From: an uncultured Bacteroidales bacterium
GTDB taxonomy: Bacteria > Bacteroidota > Bacteroidia > Bacteroidales > UBA932
Direction: 5' to 3'
Length of the DNA stretch: 64,000 nucleotides
Assembly: GCA_949286415.1 (NCBI GenBank)
Contig: CASEBV010000014.1
Coordinates: forward strand, 51,010 to 115,009
Shown: in pieces, positions 34,710 to 43,107 of the stretch
Numbering within the stretch: position 1 is the stretch's first letter
Layout of the letters: each line of letters starts with the position of its first letter
Made by a program: the position numbers and the translations under genes
The notes under the pieces: generated by a model
Database searches by the model: none
The model's input: only the letters and a program-made list of their open reading frames with translations
What the model was told of the DNA's origin: nothing

Positions 34710-34742
34710 TATCCCGTACAGCATATATTCAATACATCTTTG

Positions 34743-34750
34743 CAAAGATA
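34743..34750 (-). promoter_or_regulatory. Predicted -7 element for the LEA-type lipoprotein set
   Basis: Minus-strand TATCTTTG, part of a 14-bp palindrome ATCTTTGCAAAGAT (34736-34749), 33 nt before the ATG at 34709. Confidence 0.5.
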
Positions 34751-34776
34751 AATAAAAGAAATCAGATTAAAAATCT

Positions 34777-34784
34777 TATATTTG
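34777..34784 (+). promoter_or_regulatory. Predicted -7 element for miaB
   Basis: TATATTTG matches TAnnTTTG and ends 45 nt before the miaB ATG at 34830, in the gap shared with the divergent lipoprotein gene. Confidence 0.45.
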
Positions 34785-34829
34785 CCGCCGTATGGCCACG
34801 AACTGGCATGAAACTCAGCACTCAATCAT

Positions 34830-36158
34830 ATGCATGACAAAAAAGTATATATCGAGACATACGGCTGCCAGATGAATGTGAATGACAGCGAGGTGATGCT
34901 GTCGATACTGAAAGACGCCGGATATGTACGCACGGAAGACATTACGGACGCGGATGTGATTCTTGCCAATACCTGTTCTATCCGGGACAATGCGGAGCAG
35001 CGCATATGGGGCCGCATAGAGCAGTTCAGAATCCAGAAAAAGAAGAGGGATGTGATTGTCGGCATCACCGGATGCATGGCGGAAAGGCTCAAGGAAAAGC
35101 TTCTGGACTGCCATGCCGTGGACATTGTGGCCGGACCGGACTCATACAGGAGTCTGCCGGACATGCTGGAGGCAGTCACGCCGGACAATCCCCAGGTCAA
35201 TGTCCTGCTCTCGCATGAAGAGACATATTCTGACATTACTCCCCTGAGGATGGACAAGAACGGGGTATCGGCATACATTTCCATCATGAGAGGCTGCAAC
35301 AATGTATGTTCATATTGTGTTGTCCCATATACCAGAGGAGCAGAACGGAGCAGAGACCCCCGTTCAATAATACGGGAAGCGGAAGATGTGTTCAGCCATG
35401 GATACAGGGAAGTATGCCTGTTGGGACAGAATGTTGACTCATATTTCTGGGAATCCCCAGATTCGGCTGATGAGAATGTCAACTTTGCACAGCTGCTTGA
35501 GGCAGTGGCAAAGATATCTCCTGACCTCAGGGTGCGCTTCTCCACATCACATCCGAAAGACATCAGCGATGAAGTCATATATACGATGGCAATGTACGAC
35601 AACATCTGCAACCACATACATCTTCCGGTCCAGTCAGGAAGCAATGCGATGCTTGAGAAAATGCGCCGGAAGTATACTAGGGAGTGGTATCTTGAAAGAG
35701 TGGCGAAAATCCGGAGCGTCATTCCGGACTGCGGCATCACTACTGATGTCATCGCCGGCTTCTGCGGAGAGACCGAACAGGATCATCAGGACACCTTGTC
35801 TCTCATGGAGAAGGTAGGATTTGACTCCGCCTTCATGTTCCAGTACTCCGAGCGTCCCGGGACCCTTGCCGCCAGAAAGTATCCCGACGATGTGCCGGAA
35901 GAGGTCAAGACAAGAAGGCTCAATGAAATCATAGCCCTCCAGAACAGGCTCAGCCTTGAAAGCAACCGGAGAGAAATCGGAAAGACCTGCCGTATACTGA
36001 TTGAAGGCGTGTCAAAGAAAAACGAAGGCGAGCTTTTCGGACGTGCCGGCAACAACAAAGTGTGCGTATTCCCTGCCGGAGGGCACAAAATCGGAGAATA
36101 TGTCAATGTAAAGGTTCTTTCCTGCACATCCGCCACACTGATATCGGAACTGGTCTGA
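34830..36158 (+). CDS. miaB: tRNA methylthiotransferase MiaB
   Basis: Radical-SAM enzyme that adds a 2-methylthio group to i6A37 in tRNAs reading UNN codons, 442 residues. N-terminal UPF0004 domain cluster ligands C13 (TYGCQMN), C49 (NTCS) and C82 (TGCMAE); radical-SAM cluster C156, C160, C163 in RGCNNVCSYCVVPYTRG; a C-terminal TRAM RNA-binding domain ends the protein (SKKNEGELFGRAGNNKVCVF). cls follows after 4 bp, suggesting a two-gene transcript. Confidence 0.97.
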   Translation: MHDKKVYIETYGCQMNVNDSEVMLSILKDAGYVRTEDITDADVILANTCSIRDNAEQRIWGRIEQFRIQKKKRDVIVGITGCMAERLKEKLLDCHAVDIVAGPDSYRSLPDMLEAVTPDNPQVNVLLSHEETYSDITPLRMDKNGVSAYISIMRGCNNVCSYCVVPYTRGAERSRDPRSIIREAEDVFSHGYREVCLLGQNVDSYFWESPDSADENVNFAQLLEAVAKISPDLRVRFSTSHPKDISDEVIYTMAMYDNICNHIHLPVQSGSNAMLEKMRRKYTREWYLERVAKIRSVIPDCGITTDVIAGFCGETEQDHQDTLSLMEKVGFDSAFMFQYSERPGTLAARKYPDDVPEEVKTRRLNEIIALQNRLSLESNRREIGKTCRILIEGVSKKNEGELFGRAGNNKVCVFPAGGHKIGEYVNVKVLSCTSATLISELV

Positions 36159-36162
36159 ATAT

Positions 36163-37605
36163 ATGCACCCTGTCCTGAACCATATTGTTTCTTTTCTTTT
36201 TCTGCTGATTATCATCGGCTCGTTGCTGGTCATAATCACAGATGAGAGGGATTCGGGGAAAAAGATTTCATGGATACTCGTCATAGTGTTCATTCCCGTC
36301 GTCGGCATCATCCTGTACATCATGTTCGGCTTCGACATCAGGAGAAGCCGGGAATACAATACGAGGAAAAGGGATTTTCTGAAATTCTTCCACAGCCGGT
36401 CCGATGCAGGCACGAGACAGATGCTTTTCGGCAATTATGCTGCAAAAAAAGTAAGGCAGGAATATCAGGAACTGATTACCCTGCTGTCAAAGAGCAACGG
36501 GACGAGTGTCACCGACAACAACAGCATTGAAATCATCACTTCGGGCAAAAGAAAATTCGAGGCTCTGACGCAGGATATCCTGAATGCAAAGCATCACATC
36601 CATGTGGAATATTTCCTGTTCAAGAAGGACAAGGGGAGCAAAATGATCAAACAGCTGCTGATGCAGAAGGCCAAGGAAGGGGTCAAGGTCCGCTTCATCT
36701 ATGAGAATATAGCCAACATCAACATCCGGCCGAAATACTACAAGGAAATGCGCAAGGCCGGAGTCGAGGTCGTGTCATTTACTGACCCGAAATTCTCCAT
36801 ATTCAGGCTCAGCGCCCTGCTCAACTACCGCAACCACAGGAAAATCGTGGTCATAGACGGGAAAGTGGGCTACACCGGAGGGATGAATATCAGCGACGAC
36901 TACTTCATCAGATGGAGAGACACGCACATGAGGATTACCGGCAATGCAGTCGCCAGCCTCCAGTACAGCTTCATAAATACGTTCGTCAATGCCGGAGGGA
37001 AAATTGAAGAAGGGCTCGGGCCATATTTCCCTGAACAGGAGAAGCGTGCCGGAAACGATATACTGATGCAGATTGTTCCCGACGAGCCAGCCGACAGATG
37101 GCCGATACTTCAGATGGGAACAGTATGGACAGTGGAACACAGCAGAAGCTACATTTATATCCAGACTCCGTATTTCGTGCCTCCGGAGCCGCTCCTGATG
37201 GCTCTGAAAACCGCAGCGCTGAAAGGCACCGATGTCAGGCTGATGCTCCCGCAGAAGCCGGACTCCATATACATGGGGCCAGCGAACAGGGCCTATTACA
37301 AGGAATGCCTTGAAGCAGGAATCAGAATCTACGAGTGGACCGGCACATTCATCCATTCAAAGACCATAGTGTCAGACGATTACCTTTCCGTAATAGGCTC
37401 TGCCAACATGGACTTCAGAAGCCTTGAAATCAACTACGAAGTCAATTCCTTCATATACAGCAAGGACATCGCCCTCGCAAACAAGGCCATTTTCTTCAAA
37501 GACATGGAGAAATGCAGGGAAGTGACACTGCGCCAATGGAATCAGCGCCCGTGGTACAGCAAGATGGGCCAGCATATCATGCAGCTTTTCGCCCCTCTCC
37601 TTTAG
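36163..37605 (+). CDS. cls: Cardiolipin synthase
   Basis: Inner-membrane phospholipase D-type enzyme that condenses two phosphatidylglycerols to cardiolipin, 480 residues. Two N-terminal membrane helices (residues about 7-25 and 36-55). Two HKD motifs: H225-x-K227-x4-D232 (NHRKIVVIDGKVGYTGG) and H398-x-K400-x4-D405 (IHSKTIVSDDYLSVIGSAN). Full family length, no damage seen. It begins 4 bp after miaB and converges with the M23 peptidase gene, 13 bp between stops. Confidence 0.96.
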   Translation: MHPVLNHIVSFLFLLIIIGSLLVIITDERDSGKKISWILVIVFIPVVGIILYIMFGFDIRRSREYNTRKRDFLKFFHSRSDAGTRQMLFGNYAAKKVRQEYQELITLLSKSNGTSVTDNNSIEIITSGKRKFEALTQDILNAKHHIHVEYFLFKKDKGSKMIKQLLMQKAKEGVKVRFIYENIANINIRPKYYKEMRKAGVEVVSFTDPKFSIFRLSALLNYRNHRKIVVIDGKVGYTGGMNISDDYFIRWRDTHMRITGNAVASLQYSFINTFVNAGGKIEEGLGPYFPEQEKRAGNDILMQIVPDEPADRWPILQMGTVWTVEHSRSYIYIQTPYFVPPEPLLMALKTAALKGTDVRLMLPQKPDSIYMGPANRAYYKECLEAGIRIYEWTGTFIHSKTIVSDDYLSVIGSANMDFRSLEINYEVNSFIYSKDIALANKAIFFKDMEKCREVTLRQWNQRPWYSKMGQHIMQLFAPLL

Positions 37606-37618
37606 TCCCGGCAGTGGG

Positions 37619-38905
37619 CTAAAGTTTTTCAAGAATGGATTCTGCGACCGGGACGGCTTCAAGAGCCGCCAGACGGCTGCGGTATGCCATGCACACAGTG
37701 TCAAATGCCTGTCGGCTACGCTCCGACAGAGGTTCGGCCGGAGGGGACTCCATCTTCAGAGGATTGACAGGACTGCCGTTTTTCCAGACCCGGAAGTCAA
37801 GATGCGGGCCTGTACTGCGTCCAGTAGACCCCACATAGCCTATCACTTCGCCCTGACGCACCCTTTTGCCGGCCTTAATGCCGGGGCCATATTTGGAAAG
37901 ATGCAGATAGGCGGTGGAATACACGGAATTGTGCCTTATGCGCACCACATTGCCTCCGGCGCCTTCATATCGGCAGCTTGTGACAGTACCGTCGCCGATT
38001 GACACCACAGGAGTCCCCTTGGGTGCGGCATAATCCACCCCCGTATGAGGCTGGACACGTCTTGTTATCGGATGCCTGCGGGCATACGAAAAGCCGGAGC
38101 TGATTCTCGAATAATGCAGTGGGGCCTTGAGAAAAGCCTTCCTCATGCTCTCGCCTTTCTCATTCCAGTATATGTTTCCGCCGTCGCCCTGATTGAACAT
38201 GACGGCAGGAAAGTCTTCACCCATGTGCGTAAACACGGCATACCTGACCGTGTCTACCGAGACCGTCTGTCCGTCACAGACTTTCTCGTCATAATATACC
38301 CTGAAACGGTCTCCTTTCTGAAGTCCGAAGAAATCGACTGTCCATGCATAGATGTCCGACAATGTCAGAATCAGGAGAGGAGACACCCCGGCATCCAGCA
38401 TATCATTCCACAAGGATGACGAAATGGTGACATCGGCATAGCGGTGTGCCGTCGTCACCGGCTTCGAGACTTTCCAGGCCCCGAACGGAGCGGTGCAGCC
38501 GAATACATAGCCGTTGATCCTGTCCTGCCAATATACCAGATATGCAGGCGAGGAGGCAGGCAGGGAATCAGTCCCTGATGCATAATACACCTGATAAGGA
38601 TTGCCTTTCCTCAAAGTCCTGACATCAAATACACTGTCACATGCCTCAGACAAGGAATATGCATCGGAGGCCGACATCCCGGCCTTGATAAGGATTGTGG
38701 AAAAAAATTCCCCCGAACGCACGACCTTGTCCCGGCTCTCATATCCGGAAACATCAAATCCGAGAAAGGAAGATTCGGCATCAGTCTCCCCGCCGTCCTG
38801 AATACAGATGTCAGATGATTCATTCTTCCCTCCGCATCCGCAGAGAATCAGCATAATGCCGAGCAGAACCCGGCCTGCACCAATATGTCTTAACATAACT
38901 GCCAT
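37619..38905 (-). CDS. M23-family (LytM-type) peptidoglycan endopeptidase, lipoprotein
   Basis: 428 residues, signal with lipobox LCGC (Cys24), so probably lipid-anchored. The C-terminal zinc peptidase has the complete HxxxD motif (QPHTGVDYAAPKG) and HxH-region (GPHLDFRVW), with glycine-rich VSIGDGTV and GKRVRQGEVIGYVGSTGRST, so it should be catalytically active. The N-terminal ~250 residues resemble the OapA/LysM-like region of MepM-type enzymes. Cuts peptide cross-links for wall growth. Start at 38905; an alternative ATG three codons in (MLRHIGAG) also leaves a good signal. It is divergent from the dcw cluster. Confidence 0.93.
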   Translation of the reverse strand: MAVMLRHIGAGRVLLGIMLILCGCGGKNESSDICIQDGGETDAESSFLGFDVSGYESRDKVVRSGEFFSTILIKAGMSASDAYSLSEACDSVFDVRTLRKGNPYQVYYASGTDSLPASSPAYLVYWQDRINGYVFGCTAPFGAWKVSKPVTTAHRYADVTISSSLWNDMLDAGVSPLLILTLSDIYAWTVDFFGLQKGDRFRVYYDEKVCDGQTVSVDTVRYAVFTHMGEDFPAVMFNQGDGGNIYWNEKGESMRKAFLKAPLHYSRISSGFSYARRHPITRRVQPHTGVDYAAPKGTPVVSIGDGTVTSCRYEGAGGNVVRIRHNSVYSTAYLHLSKYGPGIKAGKRVRQGEVIGYVGSTGRSTGPHLDFRVWKNGSPVNPLKMESPPAEPLSERSRQAFDTVCMAYRSRLAALEAVPVAESILEKL

Positions 38906-38951
38906 TTTGCAAATTGTGCCGGGCCTGGCTCCGGCATCTTGATTTGAGCGA

Positions 38952-38959
38952 CAAAGTTA
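38952..38959 (-). promoter_or_regulatory. Predicted -7 element for the M23 peptidase gene
   Basis: Minus-strand TAACTTTG fits TAnnTTTG, 46 nt before the ATG at 38905. Confidence 0.45.
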
Positions 38960-39000
38960 ACATGAAAAATATCGCCCGGCAAGCACAGGAAAAGTTTTTG

Positions 39001-39040
39001 TGGAAAAAAGTGGAAAATATTGGAAGAAAGTGGAAAATAA
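39001..39040 (+). promoter_or_regulatory. Candidate MraZ operator: four TGGAA repeats at 10-bp spacing
   Basis: TGGAA begins at 39001, 39011, 39021 and 39031, each followed by five A-rich bases. E. coli MraZ binds direct TGGGN repeats separated by 5 nt; the same 10-bp periodicity is seen here. The block sits just upstream of the predicted -7 element of the dcw cluster and would block RNA polymerase when occupied, giving autoregulation of mraZ. Confidence 0.7.
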
Positions 39041-39044
39041 TTCT

Positions 39045-39052
39045 TACTTTTG
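39045..39052 (+). promoter_or_regulatory. Predicted -7 element for the dcw cluster
   Basis: TACTTTTG matches TAnnTTTG, 25 nt before the mraZ ATG at 39078. The region where a -33 box should lie is within the MraZ-box array and lacks a clean TTTG. Confidence 0.5.
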
Positions 39053-39077
39053 CCACGAATGACAAGTGACTGGAACA

Positions 39078-39524
39078 ATGGTAAATTTCATCGGAGAATA
39101 CACGGCAAAAATTGATGACAAGGGGAGGATAATCCTGCCCGCTGCCTTCAAGTGTCTGTTGCCTGCCGATGACATGCGCTTTGTGGTAAGAAAAGACATT
39201 TTTGCCGATTGTCTGGAGATGCTCACATTCTCCGAATGGGAAAAACGCTCGGAGCAGATAAAGTCCAGGCTGAATTTCCTCAAAAAAGAGCACGCGGCAT
39301 TCTGGAGACAGTTCATGCGCGGCAATACAGTCGTGACACCGGACAGCAAGCTCGGCCGCATTTCTGTTCCCAAGAAGCTTCTTGATGCCATCGGGGCAGA
39401 AAAAGAAGTTATTTTCGCAGGGAGCGACCATAAAATCGAACTGTGGGCAAAGGAAAAGTACGAGGCAGCCTCCATTCCGGATGAAGAATTCGTTTCTCTC
39501 GCAGAAACAGTGTCCAATCTATAA
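39078..39524 (+). CDS. mraZ: Transcriptional regulator MraZ
   Basis: 148 residues from the ATG at 39078 (MVNFIGEYTAKIDDKGR); a GTG at 39066 would add four residues close to the predicted transcription start. Two AbrB-like swapped-hairpin halves are visible: IGEYTAKIDDKGRIILPAAF and VVTPDSKLGRISVPKKLLDA, each with the D-x-K/L-GR DNA-binding signature. MraZ forms ring-shaped oligomers and represses the dcw cluster by binding direct repeats upstream of itself; such repeats are present at 39001-39035. First gene of the cluster. Confidence 0.96.
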   Translation: MVNFIGEYTAKIDDKGRIILPAAFKCLLPADDMRFVVRKDIFADCLEMLTFSEWEKRSEQIKSRLNFLKKEHAAFWRQFMRGNTVVTPDSKLGRISVPKKLLDAIGAEKEVIFAGSDHKIELWAKEKYEAASIPDEEFVSLAETVSNL

Positions 39525-39539
39525 TGCCGGAGGTGTGAA

Positions 39540-40481
39540 ATGTCTGAATATCATATTCCAGTATTGCTTGAAAAGAGCGTAACAGCCCTTGTCACCGATC
39601 CGTCCGGCATATACGCGGACGCGACATTCGGAGGTGGCGGACATTCCCGAGAGATACTTTCAAGACTGAATCCCGAAGGACGCCTGATAGCATTCGACAG
39701 AGACAGGGACGCATTCGCCAACAGGCCCGACGACAGCAGATTTACATTGATTCACAACAATTTCCGTTTTATCCATAATTTTCTGCTTGAGCTGGGATAT
39801 ACCGGCGGCATCGACGGCATCATAGCCGACCTTGGCGTGTCTTCCCATCAGTTTGACACTCCGGAAAGAGGCTTTTCATTCAGATATGACGCCAGGCTCG
39901 ACATGAGAATGGATACAGGGGCCGAGACCACGGCTGCCGACATCATCAACGGCAGGACAATGGAAGAACTTGAAAAAATTTTCAGAGTCTACGGCGAGGT
40001 CGAAAACAGCGGAAGAATATCCCGGCTGATATGCAAAGCTCGGGAGTCTTCCCCTGTCACCACAACCGGAGAGCTTGAAAAAGCCATCTGCGATGCTCTG
40101 CCGCAGGCAGCCAGACACAAGGCACTGGCAAAAATATATCAGGCCCTGAGGATTGAAGTCAACGGTGAGATGAGGTCTCTTGAAAAGTTCCTGCAGGGAG
40201 CTGCGGCTTCGCTCAAAAAAGGGGGAAAGTTAGTAGTAATCACTTACCATTCCCTTGAGGACAGGATGGTAAAGAATTTCATACGCAGCGGCAATGTGGA
40301 AGGGAAAGAGGCCAAAGACCTGTACGGACACTCTCTGGCTCCGCTTACTGCAGTAAACCGCAAGCCAGTTGTTCCCGGGGAGGAGGAGATAAGCATCAAC
40401 ACCAGGGCAAGAAGCGCAAAGCTCAGGATAGCGGAGAAAACAGATGCCGGAGACATTTCCGGCAGAGGACAGGAGGAATGA
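39540..40481 (+). CDS. rsmH: 16S rRNA (cytosine(1402)-N(4))-methyltransferase RsmH
   Basis: 313 residues, SAM-dependent methylation of C1402 in the ribosomal P site. Motifs: YHIPVLLEKSVTALVTDPSG at the N-terminus, YADATFGGGGHSREILSRL for SAM binding, GIIADLGVSSHQFDTPERGF and GKLVVITYHSLEDRMVKNF. Located 15 bp after mraZ and overlapping the ribosome-binding site of ftsL. Standard length, no anomaly. Confidence 0.97.
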   Translation: MSEYHIPVLLEKSVTALVTDPSGIYADATFGGGGHSREILSRLNPEGRLIAFDRDRDAFANRPDDSRFTLIHNNFRFIHNFLLELGYTGGIDGIIADLGVSSHQFDTPERGFSFRYDARLDMRMDTGAETTAADIINGRTMEELEKIFRVYGEVENSGRISRLICKARESSPVTTTGELEKAICDALPQAARHKALAKIYQALRIEVNGEMRSLEKFLQGAAASLKKGGKLVVITYHSLEDRMVKNFIRSGNVEGKEAKDLYGHSLAPLTAVNRKPVVPGEEEISINTRARSAKLRIAEKTDAGDISGRGQEE

Positions 40482-40482
40482 C

Positions 40483-40938
40483 ATGGACACCCAAAAAGAC
40501 ATACAGGGAATGCCGATGCCCGATGAAGGCTTTGAACTTGACCTCGGAGAGGACTTTACTGAAGATACGGCCAGGGAGGAGGAAAAAGAACGGAAGCCGT
40601 CGGCCATAAGGACGGCATTCAGTTTCATAAAGGACAGCATCAGCGCCATCTTTCAGGGAGAGTTCCTGATGAGACTGAAATTCGACAGGTATTTCATCCA
40701 CATCATCTATCTGTTTTTTCTCGCTGTAGTCTGCATCTGGATGAAGTTGAGAATAGAACAGACAATGGTCAGACTCGAGGATACGAAGCAGATGCTTGAG
40801 GACTACAGGATATACCACGCCCAGAAGACATGCGAACTGGTGAAGCTTGACAGGCTCAGCACAGTTCAGGACATGCTCGAGAAATCAGGCTCCGCACTGA
40901 CGATACCGGACAAACCGGCGGACAGGATAAAAGAGTAG
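40483..40938 (+). CDS. ftsL: FtsL-like division protein
   Basis: 151 residues. Start at 40483 is set by the strong AGGAGG at 40471-40476; the rsmH stop ends 1 bp before. A long charged cytoplasmic N-terminus (residues 1-65) precedes a single membrane helix (YFIHIIYLFFLAVVCIWMKL) and a short periplasmic coiled coil (IEQTMVRLEDTKQMLEDYRI). This topology and the position between rsmH and ftsI identify it as FtsL, which bridges FtsQ/B to FtsI/W; sequence conservation is low, as usual. Confidence 0.85.
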   Translation: MDTQKDIQGMPMPDEGFELDLGEDFTEDTAREEEKERKPSAIRTAFSFIKDSISAIFQGEFLMRLKFDRYFIHIIYLFFLAVVCIWMKLRIEQTMVRLEDTKQMLEDYRIYHAQKTCELVKLDRLSTVQDMLEKSGSALTIPDKPADRIKE

Positions 40939-40975
40939 CAGACAGGCTGTTTAGACAAGGGATAGAGAACAGACA

Positions 40976-43093
40976 ATGGACGACAGGCAAGAAAATATTG
41001 GAGGAAAGACGAGAGACCGGGCAGCAAGATTTCTGTTCGTAATATATTTCGTATGCCTCATTTTCTCTTTTGTCCTCATCGGCAGGCTCTTTTATCTACA
41101 GTTCTTTTTCCGCCCCGACCCGGACCTTGAAAAATATCTCACTCCGGTAAGCCGAAAAGAAGTGACGGAGCCGGCAAGGGGAGCCATCCTTTCATACGAC
41201 GGCAGACTGCTTGCCTCGTCAGCGCCGATGTACCAGATATACATGGACTGCACGGTCTTGAAAGAGGCGCATGAAAATGACAGGAACAGGGAACGGGGAC
41301 GCGAAAACGAAGAAAAGTGGCTTGAAAAGGCCGGACAGCTTTCCGTCAGACTTGCCGAAGCATACGGGGACAAGACCGCCGAAGAATATTACAGCACGAT
41401 TGTCAGCGGACGGAGGAACGGGAGGAAATATGTGAAAATCGGAGGAGAGATTGACCACGGCCAGCTCCAGGAAATAGAGAATTTCCCGCTGTTCAATGAA
41501 GGACCCTACAGGGGAGGAATCATTGTAGAGAGGTACGACACCCGCCAGTATCCGTACGAATCCCTTGCCAGAAGAGTCATCGGATATGTGGAGGACAACA
41601 GGACCGACGGGCACAGCAGAATCGGAATCGAAGGCAAATTCAACAACACTCTTCATGGTGAAGAAGGGTTGGAATGGCTCCGGCTCACAGACGGGAGGAA
41701 AAGAATACCTGACTTTGACAGCACTTCCGTCAAGGCGGTAAACGGACTCGACATAAGGACGACGATAGACATAGACATCCAGGACATCGCTGACCGCGCC
41801 TTGAGAAAAAACATCATGGACCAGGAGAACATTGAAGGCGGCTGCGCTGTTGTAATGGATGTCAGGACAGGTGCAGTCAGAGCCATGGTCAATCTCCGCA
41901 GGGACAGTGACGGGAATCTCGGCGAGACATACAATTACGCGATAGGACGGGCCGGAGATCCGGGTTCGGTCTTCAAGCTCACGACGCTGATGACCCTGCT
42001 TGAAGACGGCAGAGTCACTCTGGATACAGAAGTTCCGACATTCCGCGGCAGATGGGAATGGAAGGGAGAACGGCTGCCGGCGGACCCGTATCTCAAGGAC
42101 AAGGGAGAATACATCACAGTCGCCGACGGACTGAAAATCTCATCGAACCATGTATTCAGGTATCTTGCATGCGAGAATTACGGAGAAAGCCCCGAGTCCC
42201 AGAAAAGATTCGTGGAGAAACTCTATGAATACAAGCTTAACGAACAATTTGACTTTGACCTTGCAGGTCTCGCCCGTCCTGTAATCCCGGTACCTGGCTC
42301 GATAAGGTGGAGCGGCACTGCCCTGCCGTCCATCGCCATAGGATACAGCGTACTTGAGACCCCGCTGCACATTCTCATGTTCTACAACGGGATAGCCAAC
42401 AAAGGGAAGCTCATGAAGCCATACATTGTCGAAGACACAGAGAAAGACGGCCATGTCATCAAGCGCTACGGGCCGGAAATACTCAATGGCTCCATCTGTT
42501 CGGAGGAGACTGCGGACACACTCACAAAGGCTCTCAGGCTGGTAGTGGAAGAAGGGACCGGAAGACGGCTGAAGGGAGCAAAATGTGAGGTTGCGGGCAA
42601 GACAGGAACGGCACAGATTCCTTTTACGACAGAAATAGACGGAAGACAAAAGACGGTATACAAAGACAGGAACGGGCACAAGCAGCATCAGGGTACTTTT
42701 GTGGGCTTCTTTCCGGCCGACAACCCGCAGTACAGTGCTATTGTGACCGTATACTCCAGGCTGTCAGGTGAAAATTTCTATGGAGGCTCGCTGCCTGCCG
42801 CCACATTCAGAGAAATTGTGGACAACATATATACCCTGTCCCCGATATGGGGAAATGAGATCACGGCCATGGGAGAAATGCCGGAAATGGAAGGACACAA
42901 GGTCGTCTCAGGCGCAGACAGGCTTGATGAAATCCCTGATGTCAAAGGACTTGGCCTGACAGACGCAATATGGTCGATTGAAAACTGCGGATACAGGTGC
43001 ATATACACGGGCAGCGGGCATGTCGTCCGCCAGAGTCCTGAGGCAGGGGTCCGGAAGGCCAAAGGCGAGACAGTCCGGCTGACACTGGAATAA
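40976..43093 (+). CDS. ftsI: Division transpeptidase FtsI (PBP3) with C-terminal PASTA domain
   Basis: 705 residues. One membrane helix at about 19-38; pedestal domain from about 55 (VTEPARGAILSYDGRLLASS); transpeptidase with nucleophile S331 in SVFK, S399-S400-N401 and K542-T-G (AGKTGTAQI). Residues about 653-705 form a PASTA domain (IPDVKGLGLTDAIWSIENCG), which may bind peptidoglycan. It cross-links septal peptidoglycan with FtsW. The 37-bp gap from ftsL is the largest within this part of the cluster. Confidence 0.96.
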   Translation: MDDRQENIGGKTRDRAARFLFVIYFVCLIFSFVLIGRLFYLQFFFRPDPDLEKYLTPVSRKEVTEPARGAILSYDGRLLASSAPMYQIYMDCTVLKEAHENDRNRERGRENEEKWLEKAGQLSVRLAEAYGDKTAEEYYSTIVSGRRNGRKYVKIGGEIDHGQLQEIENFPLFNEGPYRGGIIVERYDTRQYPYESLARRVIGYVEDNRTDGHSRIGIEGKFNNTLHGEEGLEWLRLTDGRKRIPDFDSTSVKAVNGLDIRTTIDIDIQDIADRALRKNIMDQENIEGGCAVVMDVRTGAVRAMVNLRRDSDGNLGETYNYAIGRAGDPGSVFKLTTLMTLLEDGRVTLDTEVPTFRGRWEWKGERLPADPYLKDKGEYITVADGLKISSNHVFRYLACENYGESPESQKRFVEKLYEYKLNEQFDFDLAGLARPVIPVPGSIRWSGTALPSIAIGYSVLETPLHILMFYNGIANKGKLMKPYIVEDTEKDGHVIKRYGPEILNGSICSEETADTLTKALRLVVEEGTGRRLKGAKCEVAGKTGTAQIPFTTEIDGRQKTVYKDRNGHKQHQGTFVGFFPADNPQYSAIVTVYSRLSGENFYGGSLPAATFREIVDNIYTLSPIWGNEITAMGEMPEMEGHKVVSGADRLDEIPDVKGLGLTDAIWSIENCGYRCIYTGSGHVVRQSPEAGVRKAKGETVRLTLE

Positions 43094-43107
43094 CAATATT
43101 TTTTGGA

